DNA of 42,361 nucleotides from Paracoccaceae bacterium. GTDB lineage: Bacteria; Pseudomonadota; Alphaproteobacteria; Rhodobacterales; Rhodobacteraceae. The DNA is taken from the NCBI GenBank assembly GCA_947461435.1, contig CANHLE010000020.1, positions 1 through 42,361 of the forward strand, read 5' to 3'. The position numbers and the translations under genes are program-made. This document shows, in pieces, positions 35,387 to 42,361 of this stretch. Position 1 is the first letter of the stretch, and each line of letters begins with the position of its first letter. The notes below the pieces were generated by a model. That model did no database searches. It saw only the letters and a list, made by a program, of their open reading frames with translations, and was not told the DNA's origin.

Positions 35387-38300
35387 ATGAGTGTGAAACC
35401 CGAACTTATTTTGCACATCGGAATGGGCAAGACAGGGACAACAGCCCTTCAGGAATCCTTTTGGCAAAACCGAAAGACGCTGGAGAGCTCGGGTGTTTTG
35501 TACCCTAGCCTCGGTTCTGTCGCCTCCGCCCATCATCTGATCTCGCCCTATGTACCGCCGGTTCTGGATGGCAACGGCTGGACCTTCCTGAAGCCTGAAG
35601 ACTGGGCCCCAAAACTGGCCGCCAGCGGGGCCAAGCGCATCTTGATGTCCTCAGAATTGATCGCATGGGCAAGCGCCGACGTGGCGGCGCAGTTCATCGC
35701 CGCCCTGCGCCAATACTTTGAAGTAAAGATCTGCATTTACCTGCGCCGCCAAGACAACATCATCATGGCGGGGTACAATCAGCAGGTCAAATCCGGATCG
35801 CAAATAAAACCGATCGGACTTATTCTTAAAAGATTGATCGAAACATTTGATTACAGCACGACACTGACCCATTGGGAGGCGGCCGTCGGCGCGGCGAATA
35901 TGATCGTGCGGCCCTATGAACGGGCCCAATTCATCAATGGCGATCTGATCGATGATTTCATTCTGGGCGTTTTGGGGATCGCGGTTCCCGAAGGCTTCAA
36001 AAAACTGCCCAAAGAGAACAGCAATCCGCGGTTTTCCCATATCGCGCTGGAATACAAGCGTCTGATCAACTGCGTCTTCCCGAAAGCAGAAGACTCCGGT
36101 GCTTATACCGCCCCACTTCTTGACTACTCAAAGACCCAAGATGCTGGGGCCACCGCTGTGTTTTTCGAACAAGGGTTGCTGTCCGTTCAAGATCGGGCCG
36201 ACATCCTGGCGCATTTCGCCCCGCTCAATGCAGAAATGGGCCAAAAATTTCTGGGCCGTCCAGATTTCTTTGCCGAAAACCTGTCGTCGGATGCGGCCGT
36301 TGCCCCCCCGGTCACAGATCAGGAAATTTCCGCCGTTTCCAACTGGCTTTTGGCGCATCAACCCAAATTAGCCAAGGCCCTTCTTGAGGGGGCGCAAACC
36401 TCCAGCGAAGGGGGCCGACCGGCCATCCGGAAGGCGGCCATGGCTTTGTTAACCTCTTTCGGCAACGACGCCCCCCCCCGCGCCGCGCCCAAAGCCAAAC
36501 AGGCGTCCACCCCGGGCAAGACGCGCCGTGTCATCCTTCATCCGGGATTGCCCAAAACCGGGACAACCGCGATTCAAGAGGCGTTTTTCAAGAACCGCAA
36601 GGCCCTGCTGCAAGACCACGGCCTTTTGTATCCGGGTTTGGACGAAAATCATACGCAGCCCATTTTGGCCCTTTTTCGCAAGGACGCCCTGACAAATATT
36701 CGCTTTGCAAACATGACGCCGCCGTCCTTGATCCGCTATCAAGCAGAGGTGAAAACCAAACTTGAGGCTGAGATACGGGCATCCGACTGGCACACTTTGT
36801 TCCTTTCAGGTGAGGGGATTTCGACCCTGAAAGTCGAGGAATGGCAGGAATTTCTTGATTGGCTGCGGGGCATGGGACTTGATCAGATCGAGGTCGTGTT
36901 CAGCGTGCGTGACGGGCTTGATCTGGTGCGCAGTACCATCCAGCAAAACATCAAATCGGGGCTTCTTCTGGAAAGCCAGTTTGAAAACCCACCGATCCTG
37001 CGGTCCCGCGCTCGGTTGATGCCCATCATGAAGTCTCTCGGCCGAGACCGGATTTCGATCTGGGATTTCGACAAAGGGCGAAAGTCGGATGCAGGCCTGT
37101 TGGCTCATTTCTGCGAAAGTTTGGGGCTGACGCCGCAAGTCTGCGCGCTTATTTCCCAGACATCGGTGTTTCAAAATGAAAGCTTGTCGCAGCCGGGCGT
37201 CGATGCGCTTGCGGCCCGAAATCGTGCTTTGGGCAAGCCCGTCGGCGTTTCCGGGGCAGAGCATGCCCACTTCTTGTCGATGAAAGGCCCGAAATTCACG
37301 CTTGCCGATCCGGTGGTTGAGAAGATCCGGCCTATCGTTGATCAAGATGCTGCTTGGCTGGCCAAGGCCTTTCCAATGGGCGGCGCAACAAACGCCGCCC
37401 GCCTCGCCAAAGATCCTGCCTCATCCCTACCCGGCCCCCGCCCCGCCGTGGCACCCAGACCTACCCCTCGGCGGTCGTTGCCCGCCCGGCTTTATGGTCT
37501 GGCCTATCGGATCCGTGCCATTGCCCTGCAAGGCCGCAGCGCCTTTTCGGTGCGCCGCGGCGCTGTGGCCCAGCCCGAGGTGCGAACCGCCTTTGTGCAC
37601 TTTGGCAGCCATAAGACGGGCTCCTCTTCGATTCAGCAAACCTTGTTTGATGCGGGTGATGCGTTGGAATCCGCCGCCTATGTCTCATCCGGCGTGCCCA
37701 ATTCATCGAACATGGTGATCAATGCCTTTATCCGCGAGAAAGCCATCAAGGGCAAAGCAGCACGGTCAAACGTCGTGCCAAATATCGAAAGGCTTCGGCA
37801 ACGTGGCCTCGCAGATCTGACGGCCTCCTTGAATCGCGCTGTGGGGCAATCGAACCGCATTATCCTGTCCGCTGAAGGGATCTCAAATTTTAACGAAGAT
37901 GAATTGAGTACGCTCAATAACCGGATAAATCTCTATGCGTCGTCTATCCGTTATGTGGGCTATATCCGCGATCCGATCGGTCAGGCGCGTGCGGTTTTTC
38001 AACAAAAGTTGAAGACCCATCTGAATGAACCTTTCGACGCGGAGACAATCTCTGCATCGAAGTTGACGACACATGAAATTGTTGATCGTCTTGATGCCCA
38101 AATCGGCCGAGAAAACGTCTTGGCGTTTCCCTTTGACCGAACCCTGTTTCCCAAAGGCGACGTGGTTTTACATTTCTTGCAGGTCGTCGGAATTGACCCT
38201 GCAAAGATTGAGACGAAGCGCGTCAACGAGGGCCTGTCGCTGCTTGCCACCAAGGCCTTGTATATCTATCGGCGCACCTTGCAGCCTACGGAAGATGCCA

Positions 38301-38662
38301 CGATCTTTCCAAAGGGCCGTGCGGCATTCTTGGCGGCCATGGGCGGCTTGGGCGGCCCGGCCTTTGCCTTCGTGCCCGAAGTCGACGCCGCCCTTTTCGA
38401 GAACAACCAGCATATTTATGATTGGGCAGAACGTCGATTGAACCATCCTTTTCCCGGGCCAAGCCCCGAGGTGGAAGGCGGCGTCCGGCAGGAATCTGAC
38501 TTGATGCAGATCTCACCAGAAGAACGCGACCGCTTTGCCGAATTTGCAGCAGGGATCGGAAAGGTACAGCTTCCGGCCGTTTTGAACAATGACGCCATTT
38601 CCCAAGTCATGCATCAGATTCGGCTGCATTTCCACCAATCCGCCGGATCCAAACGCGGCTAG
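35387..38662 (+). CDS. Protein with three tandem sulfotransferase-like P-loop domains, 1091 aa
   Basis: Three units repeat in one chain. Each opens with a 5'-phosphosulfate-type loop: HIGMGKTGTTALQ (from His10), HPGLPKTGTTAIQ (from His385) and HFGSHKTGSSSIQ (from His738). Each has a following S-x-E element (SSE at 88-90, SGE at 474-476, SAE at 828-830). Each also has an arginine strand with a downstream QQ-x-x-K (LRRQDN at 119-124, VRDGLD from 507, IRDPIG from 860). Units one and two also share LYPSL/LYPGL. Ala/Pro linkers separate the units. No signal peptide or membrane segment is seen, so it is cytoplasmic. AGGA lies 7 bases before the ATG. Sulfate or phosphate transfer to a capsule glycan is the likely role; acceptor unknown. 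Confidence 0.85.
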   Translation: MSVKPELILHIGMGKTGTTALQESFWQNRKTLESSGVLYPSLGSVASAHHLISPYVPPVLDGNGWTFLKPEDWAPKLAASGAKRILMSSELIAWASADVAAQFIAALRQYFEVKICIYLRRQDNIIMAGYNQQVKSGSQIKPIGLILKRLIETFDYSTTLTHWEAAVGAANMIVRPYERAQFINGDLIDDFILGVLGIAVPEGFKKLPKENSNPRFSHIALEYKRLINCVFPKAEDSGAYTAPLLDYSKTQDAGATAVFFEQGLLSVQDRADILAHFAPLNAEMGQKFLGRPDFFAENLSSDAAVAPPVTDQEISAVSNWLLAHQPKLAKALLEGAQTSSEGGRPAIRKAAMALLTSFGNDAPPRAAPKAKQASTPGKTRRVILHPGLPKTGTTAIQEAFFKNRKALLQDHGLLYPGLDENHTQPILALFRKDALTNIRFANMTPPSLIRYQAEVKTKLEAEIRASDWHTLFLSGEGISTLKVEEWQEFLDWLRGMGLDQIEVVFSVRDGLDLVRSTIQQNIKSGLLLESQFENPPILRSRARLMPIMKSLGRDRISIWDFDKGRKSDAGLLAHFCESLGLTPQVCALISQTSVFQNESLSQPGVDALAARNRALGKPVGVSGAEHAHFLSMKGPKFTLADPVVEKIRPIVDQDAAWLAKAFPMGGATNAARLAKDPASSLPGPRPAVAPRPTPRRSLPARLYGLAYRIRAIALQGRSAFSVRRGAVAQPEVRTAFVHFGSHKTGSSSIQQTLFDAGDALESAAYVSSGVPNSSNMVINAFIREKAIKGKAARSNVVPNIERLRQRGLADLTASLNRAVGQSNRIILSAEGISNFNEDELSTLNNRINLYASSIRYVGYIRDPIGQARAVFQQKLKTHLNEPFDAETISASKLTTHEIVDRLDAQIGRENVLAFPFDRTLFPKGDVVLHFLQVVGIDPAKIETKRVNEGLSLLATKALYIYRRTLQPTEDATIFPKGRAAFLAAMGGLGGPAFAFVPEVDAALFENNQHIYDWAERRLNHPFPGPSPEVEGGVRQESDLMQISPEERDRFAEFAAGIGKVQLPAVLNNDAISQVMHQIRLHFHQSAGSKRG

Positions 38663-38692
38663 GTCCTTGCCCCGCGCGACGGGTGCCTTGGG

Positions 38693-39511
38693 CTATTCGT
38701 CGATCACATCCCGAACATGGCGGTGCAACATCACCATTCCAAAGGCAAAAGCGCCCAAAGAGATCAGGATGACGTAAAGTTCCGCGACGTGTTTGGGTGC
38801 AACTTCCGCATAAAATCCGGCCCGCATCAGTTCAACCGGGTGGGCAATCGGGTTCCACCACAGGTAACTTGCATAGGGTTCCGGCACCGACGCCAAGGGA
38901 AACAAAACGCCCGAGAACAGCATGATCGGACGGGTGATGATCGACCAAAGGTTATCGTAGGCAGGAACCATCAAGAACAAAACGGCGTTGAAACAGCCCA
39001 TACCAAGGCCCAAAAGGGCGGCAAGGCCGATCGACTGGATCACCAGATCCGGGCGAATATGCGGATCAAGCTGCCAGAAATAGATAATCACAAAAGCAAG
39101 CGCCAGAAAAACCACGACTTCGATAAAGAAGTTCAACAAGGAACGGGCGATGATGGCGTCTATGGGTTTGACCGCAGGAAAGCTCAGAAGCGAGCGTGAA
39201 AATTTCAGGGCCCCGGCCGATTTGCTGGCGATGGTCGCATAGATGCCAAAGGGCACGATGCCTGTCATGTAAAACAGCGGAAAGTTTGTTCCGATCGGCG
39301 GCGTCTTGGAAATGACTCCAAAAACCACGCTCATCAGCGTGATAGAGGCGATGGGATCTATGAACGACCATAAAAAGCCCAAAGAGGTCCGACTGTCACT
39401 TGATTCCAATTCGCGCAGCATCAGCGCCATGATCACCCGCATGCTTTTGAATCGGCGCGACTTGGGCACCAAGGGGTCTGAAAAATCACGCTTTTGGGCG
39501 GTCGATTGCAT
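38693..39511 (-). CDS. Capsule/polysaccharide ABC exporter permease, KpsM type
   Basis: The 272-residue protein is an ABC-2 permease of the KpsM/RfbA group. It has an N-terminal cytoplasmic segment (RVIMALMLRELESSDSRTSL), then six membrane segments including FLWSFIDPIASITLMSVVFGV and FSGVLFPLASVPEPYASYL, and the C-terminal NPIAHPVELMRAGFY typical of this family. It would form the channel that moves lipid-linked polysaccharide to the periplasm with the KpsT-like ATPase at 41251. It is transcribed away from the kpsE/kpsT pair, unlike the usual kpsMT order. It converges on the tandem sulfotransferase gene with a 30-base gap. Confidence 0.9.
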   Translation of the reverse strand: MQSTAQKRDFSDPLVPKSRRFKSMRVIMALMLRELESSDSRTSLGFLWSFIDPIASITLMSVVFGVISKTPPIGTNFPLFYMTGIVPFGIYATIASKSAGALKFSRSLLSFPAVKPIDAIIARSLLNFFIEVVVFLALAFVIIYFWQLDPHIRPDLVIQSIGLAALLGLGMGCFNAVLFLMVPAYDNLWSIITRPIMLFSGVLFPLASVPEPYASYLWWNPIAHPVELMRAGFYAEVAPKHVAELYVILISLGAFAFGMVMLHRHVRDVIDE

Positions 39512-39625
39512 GTTTTTCTTTCATCGTCACGGAATGTTTGGACCCAATGATACGGCAAAGGCTTGCCGCAGAGCCGAAGGGGGGTTGTACCAATAGCCCC
39601 AATTTCATAACAAGAGATGGGCCTA

Positions 39626-39640
39626 AGTACAATTCGTACT
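39626..39640 (+). promoter_or_regulatory. Perfect 15-base palindrome in the divergent kpsM/kpsE spacer
   Basis: AGTAC-AATTC-GTACT lies between the two divergent start codons, 37 bases before kpsE and 115 bases before kpsM. On the minus strand it overlaps a possible -35 element (TTGTAC) spaced 17 bases from TATGAA. A dimeric repressor could control both arms. Prediction only. Confidence 0.35.
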
Positions 39641-39676
39641 GCGAAAACAGGGCCGCATAAAGAACGGATTGGTTGA

Positions 39677-41236
39677 GTGGCACCCCAAAAAAAGGCTACC
39701 TCAGATGCTCTTTCTTCCGATGACGCTGTGAATCGGACAGAAAGCGGCGACTCGGATCTTTCGAAAGAGGATTTGGCCACTGCTGCGCAGATAGACGAAG
39801 ATGAGGTGGTGGTGGCGGCAAGCCCCACGTCCCCCCGCGCAGGTGTGACCGCTTTGCGCCGCGATGGCACCCCGCGTCTGCGGGCCGATGGCGTGGGTCC
39901 AGGGGCACGCCGTGCAGGCGTTGAGCCACCCGCGCGCGTGTCTGATGCGCGCCCTGCCAGCGAAGGGCGCACTGGCCAAAATCGCCGGGCAACACAACTG
40001 GAAGAACTGCGCGAACGGCGCATGGAAAAGTTGGGCGGGCGGCGCGCGAAAGCGGTGGAGAATGCGCCAGCTGACGCAGAAACCTTGGCAGATTCAAAGC
40101 CGAAAGTGGAAAGGGCTGCCCAACCAGTCCGGCCTGCAAAAATGCGACTGCGCCATTTCGGAATTTTGCTTTCCCTTGTGATCATGGTTTTCGCCCCGCT
40201 CGGGCTTAGCTGCTGGTACCTTTGGACACATGCGGTGGATCAGTATGAAAGCCGCGTGGGTTTCGCTGTCCGCGCGGAAGGTCAGGTTACCACGCCCGAT
40301 CTGTTTGGCGGCATTTTGGGCAGCACAGGCGGTTCGACATCAGAGGATATGCATATCCTCAGCGAGTATATCGTCAGTCAGGAAATTGTTGAACTGATTG
40401 ATGCCAAGCTGAATCTGCGAGAAAAATACTCTCGCTATCCCGCAGATCAAATCTATTCTTTCGATTCCAGCGGAACGATCGAAGATTTGGTCGCCTATTG
40501 GCAGCGCATGGTCGTTGTTGATTACAATTCCACGACGGGTTTGATGGAATTGACAGTCTATGCTTTTACGCCGGAAGACGCGCAGGAAATATCGGCGGCC
40601 GTCTTGGAACAAAGCAGCAAGATTATCAATAATCTATCCGCCATTGCCCTTGAAGACAGCACGCGATACGCGCGGGAAAATCTGGATGCGGCTCGCACAC
40701 GGGCGACAGAGGCCCGGGCGGCGCTGGCGGAGTTTCGGGTGGTGAACAAGGTCGCCGATCCCACTGCAGCGGTCGCCTCTCAGATGGGTGTCGTCTCGTC
40801 ATTGCAGCAGCAGTTGGCCGCAGCGTTGGTGGAGTTGGATTTGATCCGGGCCGGCAGCAAAGCAAATGATCCAAGGATCGTTCAAATCGAACGCCGTATC
40901 ACGATCATCGAAAGCCGTATTGACCAGGAACGGTCAAACATGGGGGTCGGCGATGGCGGCGCAGGGTTTGCCGAGATTCTGAGCGAATACGAACGCTTGA
41001 CGGTTGAAAAGACCTTTGCGGAACAGACCTATCTTGCGGCCCTTTCGGGCTATGATGGTGCGATGTCGAAGGCGTCGCAGCAAAGCAGATACCTTGCGAA
41101 CTATGTGGAGCCAACGTTGGCCGAGGCGTCGACGGCCCCGGTGCGGCCGCTGGTGGCTTTGGTTGTCGGTCTGATTGCCTTCTTTATTTGGGCCTCTGCA
41201 GTGCTGATCTATTACGCGCTGCGAGACCGCAGATAG
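39677..41236 (+). CDS. Capsule polysaccharide export inner-membrane protein, KpsE/RkpR type
   Basis: The 519-residue protein is a polysaccharide co-polymerase-like (PCP-3) subunit. It has a membrane segment at about 160-182 (FGILLSLVIMVFAPLGLSCW), a periplasmic Wzz-like region, and a coiled coil about 325-440 (ENLDAARTRATEARAALAEF, RIVQIERRITIIESRIDQER). The second membrane segment is near the C terminus (492-513). The first about 155 residues are an unusual cytoplasmic extension rich in Ala, Arg, Asp and Glu, ending in charged helix (QLEELRERRMEKLGGRRAKA). Known relatives have much shorter tails. The start is GTG 39677 with a weak ribosome binding site. kpsT follows by 14 bases. Confidence 0.88.
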   Translation: MAPQKKATSDALSSDDAVNRTESGDSDLSKEDLATAAQIDEDEVVVAASPTSPRAGVTALRRDGTPRLRADGVGPGARRAGVEPPARVSDARPASEGRTGQNRRATQLEELRERRMEKLGGRRAKAVENAPADAETLADSKPKVERAAQPVRPAKMRLRHFGILLSLVIMVFAPLGLSCWYLWTHAVDQYESRVGFAVRAEGQVTTPDLFGGILGSTGGSTSEDMHILSEYIVSQEIVELIDAKLNLREKYSRYPADQIYSFDSSGTIEDLVAYWQRMVVVDYNSTTGLMELTVYAFTPEDAQEISAAVLEQSSKIINNLSAIALEDSTRYARENLDAARTRATEARAALAEFRVVNKVADPTAAVASQMGVVSSLQQQLAAALVELDLIRAGSKANDPRIVQIERRITIIESRIDQERSNMGVGDGGAGFAEILSEYERLTVEKTFAEQTYLAALSGYDGAMSKASQQSRYLANYVEPTLAEASTAPVRPLVALVVGLIAFFIWASAVLIYYALRDRR

Positions 41237-41250
41237 GTTGGGCGCCTGTC

Positions 41251-41943
41251 ATGATCCGGCTTGAAAACCTGACAAAGGCCTATTGGTACAAGGGATCGCC
41301 GAAGTACATCGTTCGAAATGTGACGGCCGAATTTCCGGCCGGCAAAGCCGTTGCCCTGATGGGACGAAATGGCGTTGGAAAATCAACCTTGCTTCAGTTG
41401 ATTGCCGGAACGATCAACCCGGATTCTGGGCGTGTGATTACCGAAGGAATGGTGTCCTGGCCGATCGGACTTGCCGGGTGCATTCACCCGGAATTGACCG
41501 GGGTGCAGAATGTTCGGTTCATCGCCCGTGTTTACGGTGTGGATACCGATGACATGGTTGCCTTCGTCGAGGATTTTGCCGAACTTGGGCAGAACTACTA
41601 TCAGCCGGTTCGCAATTATTCATCTGGGCAAAAATCTCGCCTGAACTTTGGGATGTCGATGGCGATCAGGTTTGATTGTTATCTGATCGATGAGGTGACG
41701 TCGGTCGGGGACAGCAGTTTCAAAGCCAAAAGCAGCCGACTTTTTTCAGATAGAATGTCCAGTGCCGCGGCGATCTTTGTCAGCCATTCGATTTCAACGA
41801 TCCGCCAATCTTGTGATGCCGGCATGGTTTTGGAAAACGGCACCCTGACCTATTACGACGATGTGGACGAAGCCATCGATGCGCACGAGCGAAATCTGTT
41901 GGGCGTGAACTATAAAAGGTTGAAGCTGTTGGATCCGGACTGA
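41251..41943 (+). CDS. Polysaccharide ABC exporter ATPase, KpsT type
   Basis: The 230-residue ATPase has Walker A GRNGVGKST (38-46), the ABC signature YSSGQKSR (124-131) and Walker B CYLIDEVTSVGD (143-154). The glutamate and the following SVGD are typical of the KpsT/Wzm subgroup. It ends with the switch region IFVSHSISTIRQSCD. The start is ATG 41251 (MIRLENLTKAYW), 14 bases after kpsE; a longer frame from 41188 has no homology. It pairs with the permease encoded divergently at 38693-39511. Its last 34 bases overlap the end of an RTX gene on the opposite strand. Confidence 0.93.
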   Translation: MIRLENLTKAYWYKGSPKYIVRNVTAEFPAGKAVALMGRNGVGKSTLLQLIAGTINPDSGRVITEGMVSWPIGLAGCIHPELTGVQNVRFIARVYGVDTDDMVAFVEDFAELGQNYYQPVRNYSSGQKSRLNFGMSMAIRFDCYLIDEVTSVGDSSFKAKSSRLFSDRMSSAAAIFVSHSISTIRQSCDAGMVLENGTLTYYDDVDEAIDAHERNLLGVNYKRLKLLDPD

Positions 41944-42361
41944 ATGAAAATGTCGGTCAACCCTTCGGAATCTTGCAATATCCACAAGACCTGACCCGTG
42001 GGAACATAGGTTACAAAGGCCTCATCTGCGCTGCTGCCGCCGCTGTTTTGGTAGGTGACTGTAAAGTCGCTGGCATCGGCCCCGAGAGGGGTGAAGATCA
42101 GCGTGTCCCCCGAGTTCGGGTTATAGTCGGTGATCCAGTCTATTCCGTCGCTTGTGACACCGCTGTGCTGAAAAACGTCGAAGCCTGACCCGCCCGTCAG
42201 CGTATCATTGCCTTCCGCCCCCCAAAGAAGATCGTTCCCGCCGTCGCCCTTCAGGCTGTCTGCGCCGATTGCGCCCCCCAGTGTGTCGTTGCCCCCTTTG
42301 CCAAAAAGCGTGTCGGCGCCATCTGCGCCCGACAGGGAATCATCGCCGCCGTCGGCGCTGA
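41910..42361 (-). CDS. C-terminal part of an RTX (hemolysin-type calcium-binding) protein
   Basis: Reading the minus strand from the window edge, a frame stays open for 149 residues to a TAG at 41910-41912. It carries at least five glycine-aspartate nonapeptides: GGDDSLSGADGADTLFG, GGNDTLGGAIGADSLKG, GGNDLLWG, EGNDTLTGG and then GSGFDVF. A C-terminal domain (GVTSDGIDWITDYNPNSGDT, ending in SNSFNLL) is typical of RTX proteins secreted by type I systems. The start and most of the protein lie outside the window, so size and function are unknown. The end overlaps the convergent kpsT-like gene by 34 bases. Confidence 0.88.
   Translation of the reverse strand, partial: SADGGDDSLSGADGADTLFGKGGNDTLGGAIGADSLKGDGGNDLLWGAEGNDTLTGGSGFDVFQHSGVTSDGIDWITDYNPNSGDTLIFTPLGADASDFTVTYQNSGGSSADEAFVTYVPTGQVLWILQDSEGLTDIFIQSGSNSFNLL

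Overview
The window looks like about 42 kb of chromosome from a Rhodobacteraceae-type alphaproteobacterium (Rhodobacter/Roseobacter relatives). I infer this from moderately high-GC coding style, the ybgC-tolQRAB-pal-cpoB-tilS-ftsH order, the fhs-chorismate mutase-folD cluster, and protein sequences typical of that family. No rRNA, tRNA, CRISPR array, insertion sequence or integrase was seen. No stretch over about 300 bases lacks a gene. The longest gene-free gaps are 12517-12731, 31523-31697, 39512-39676, 24239-24400 and 19681-19833.

Region 1 (1-11151) is conserved housekeeping: the 3' part of ruvB, a conserved unknown, a SpeD-type pyruvoyl decarboxylase, a 25-residue lipoprotein coupled to ybgC, the Tol-Pal envelope genes, tilS and ftsH. 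Good sigma70-like promoters precede tolQ and pal. Region 2 (11162-16624) carries a trans-aconitate methyltransferase-like gene, a MOSC protein, the C1-tetrahydrofolate pair fhs and folD with a chorismate mutase between them, and a membrane-anchored LytTR regulator. Region 3 (16643-27159) holds a minus-strand Lhr-like helicase/PdeM nuclease pair, a YmdB-type phosphoesterase, two DMT exporters, an SLC13 permease, YebC, an acyltransferase behind a putative Pho-box array, a short ACT protein and an ArgO-like exporter.

Region 4 (27208-42361) is the accessory surface region. It encodes a 961-residue DUF2793/tail-fibre-like protein with internal repeats, UDP-glucose 6-dehydrogenase, a 1208-residue sulfotransferase-like/coiled-coil/GT2/GT4 fusion, and a 1091-residue protein with three consecutive sulfotransferase-like P-loop domains. 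It also has a KpsM-KpsE-KpsT-type ABC export set with the permease divergent, and the end of an RTX protein on the minus strand. I read this as synthesis, probable sulfation and export of an acidic surface polysaccharide. The two giant fused enzymes are the most novel content of the window.
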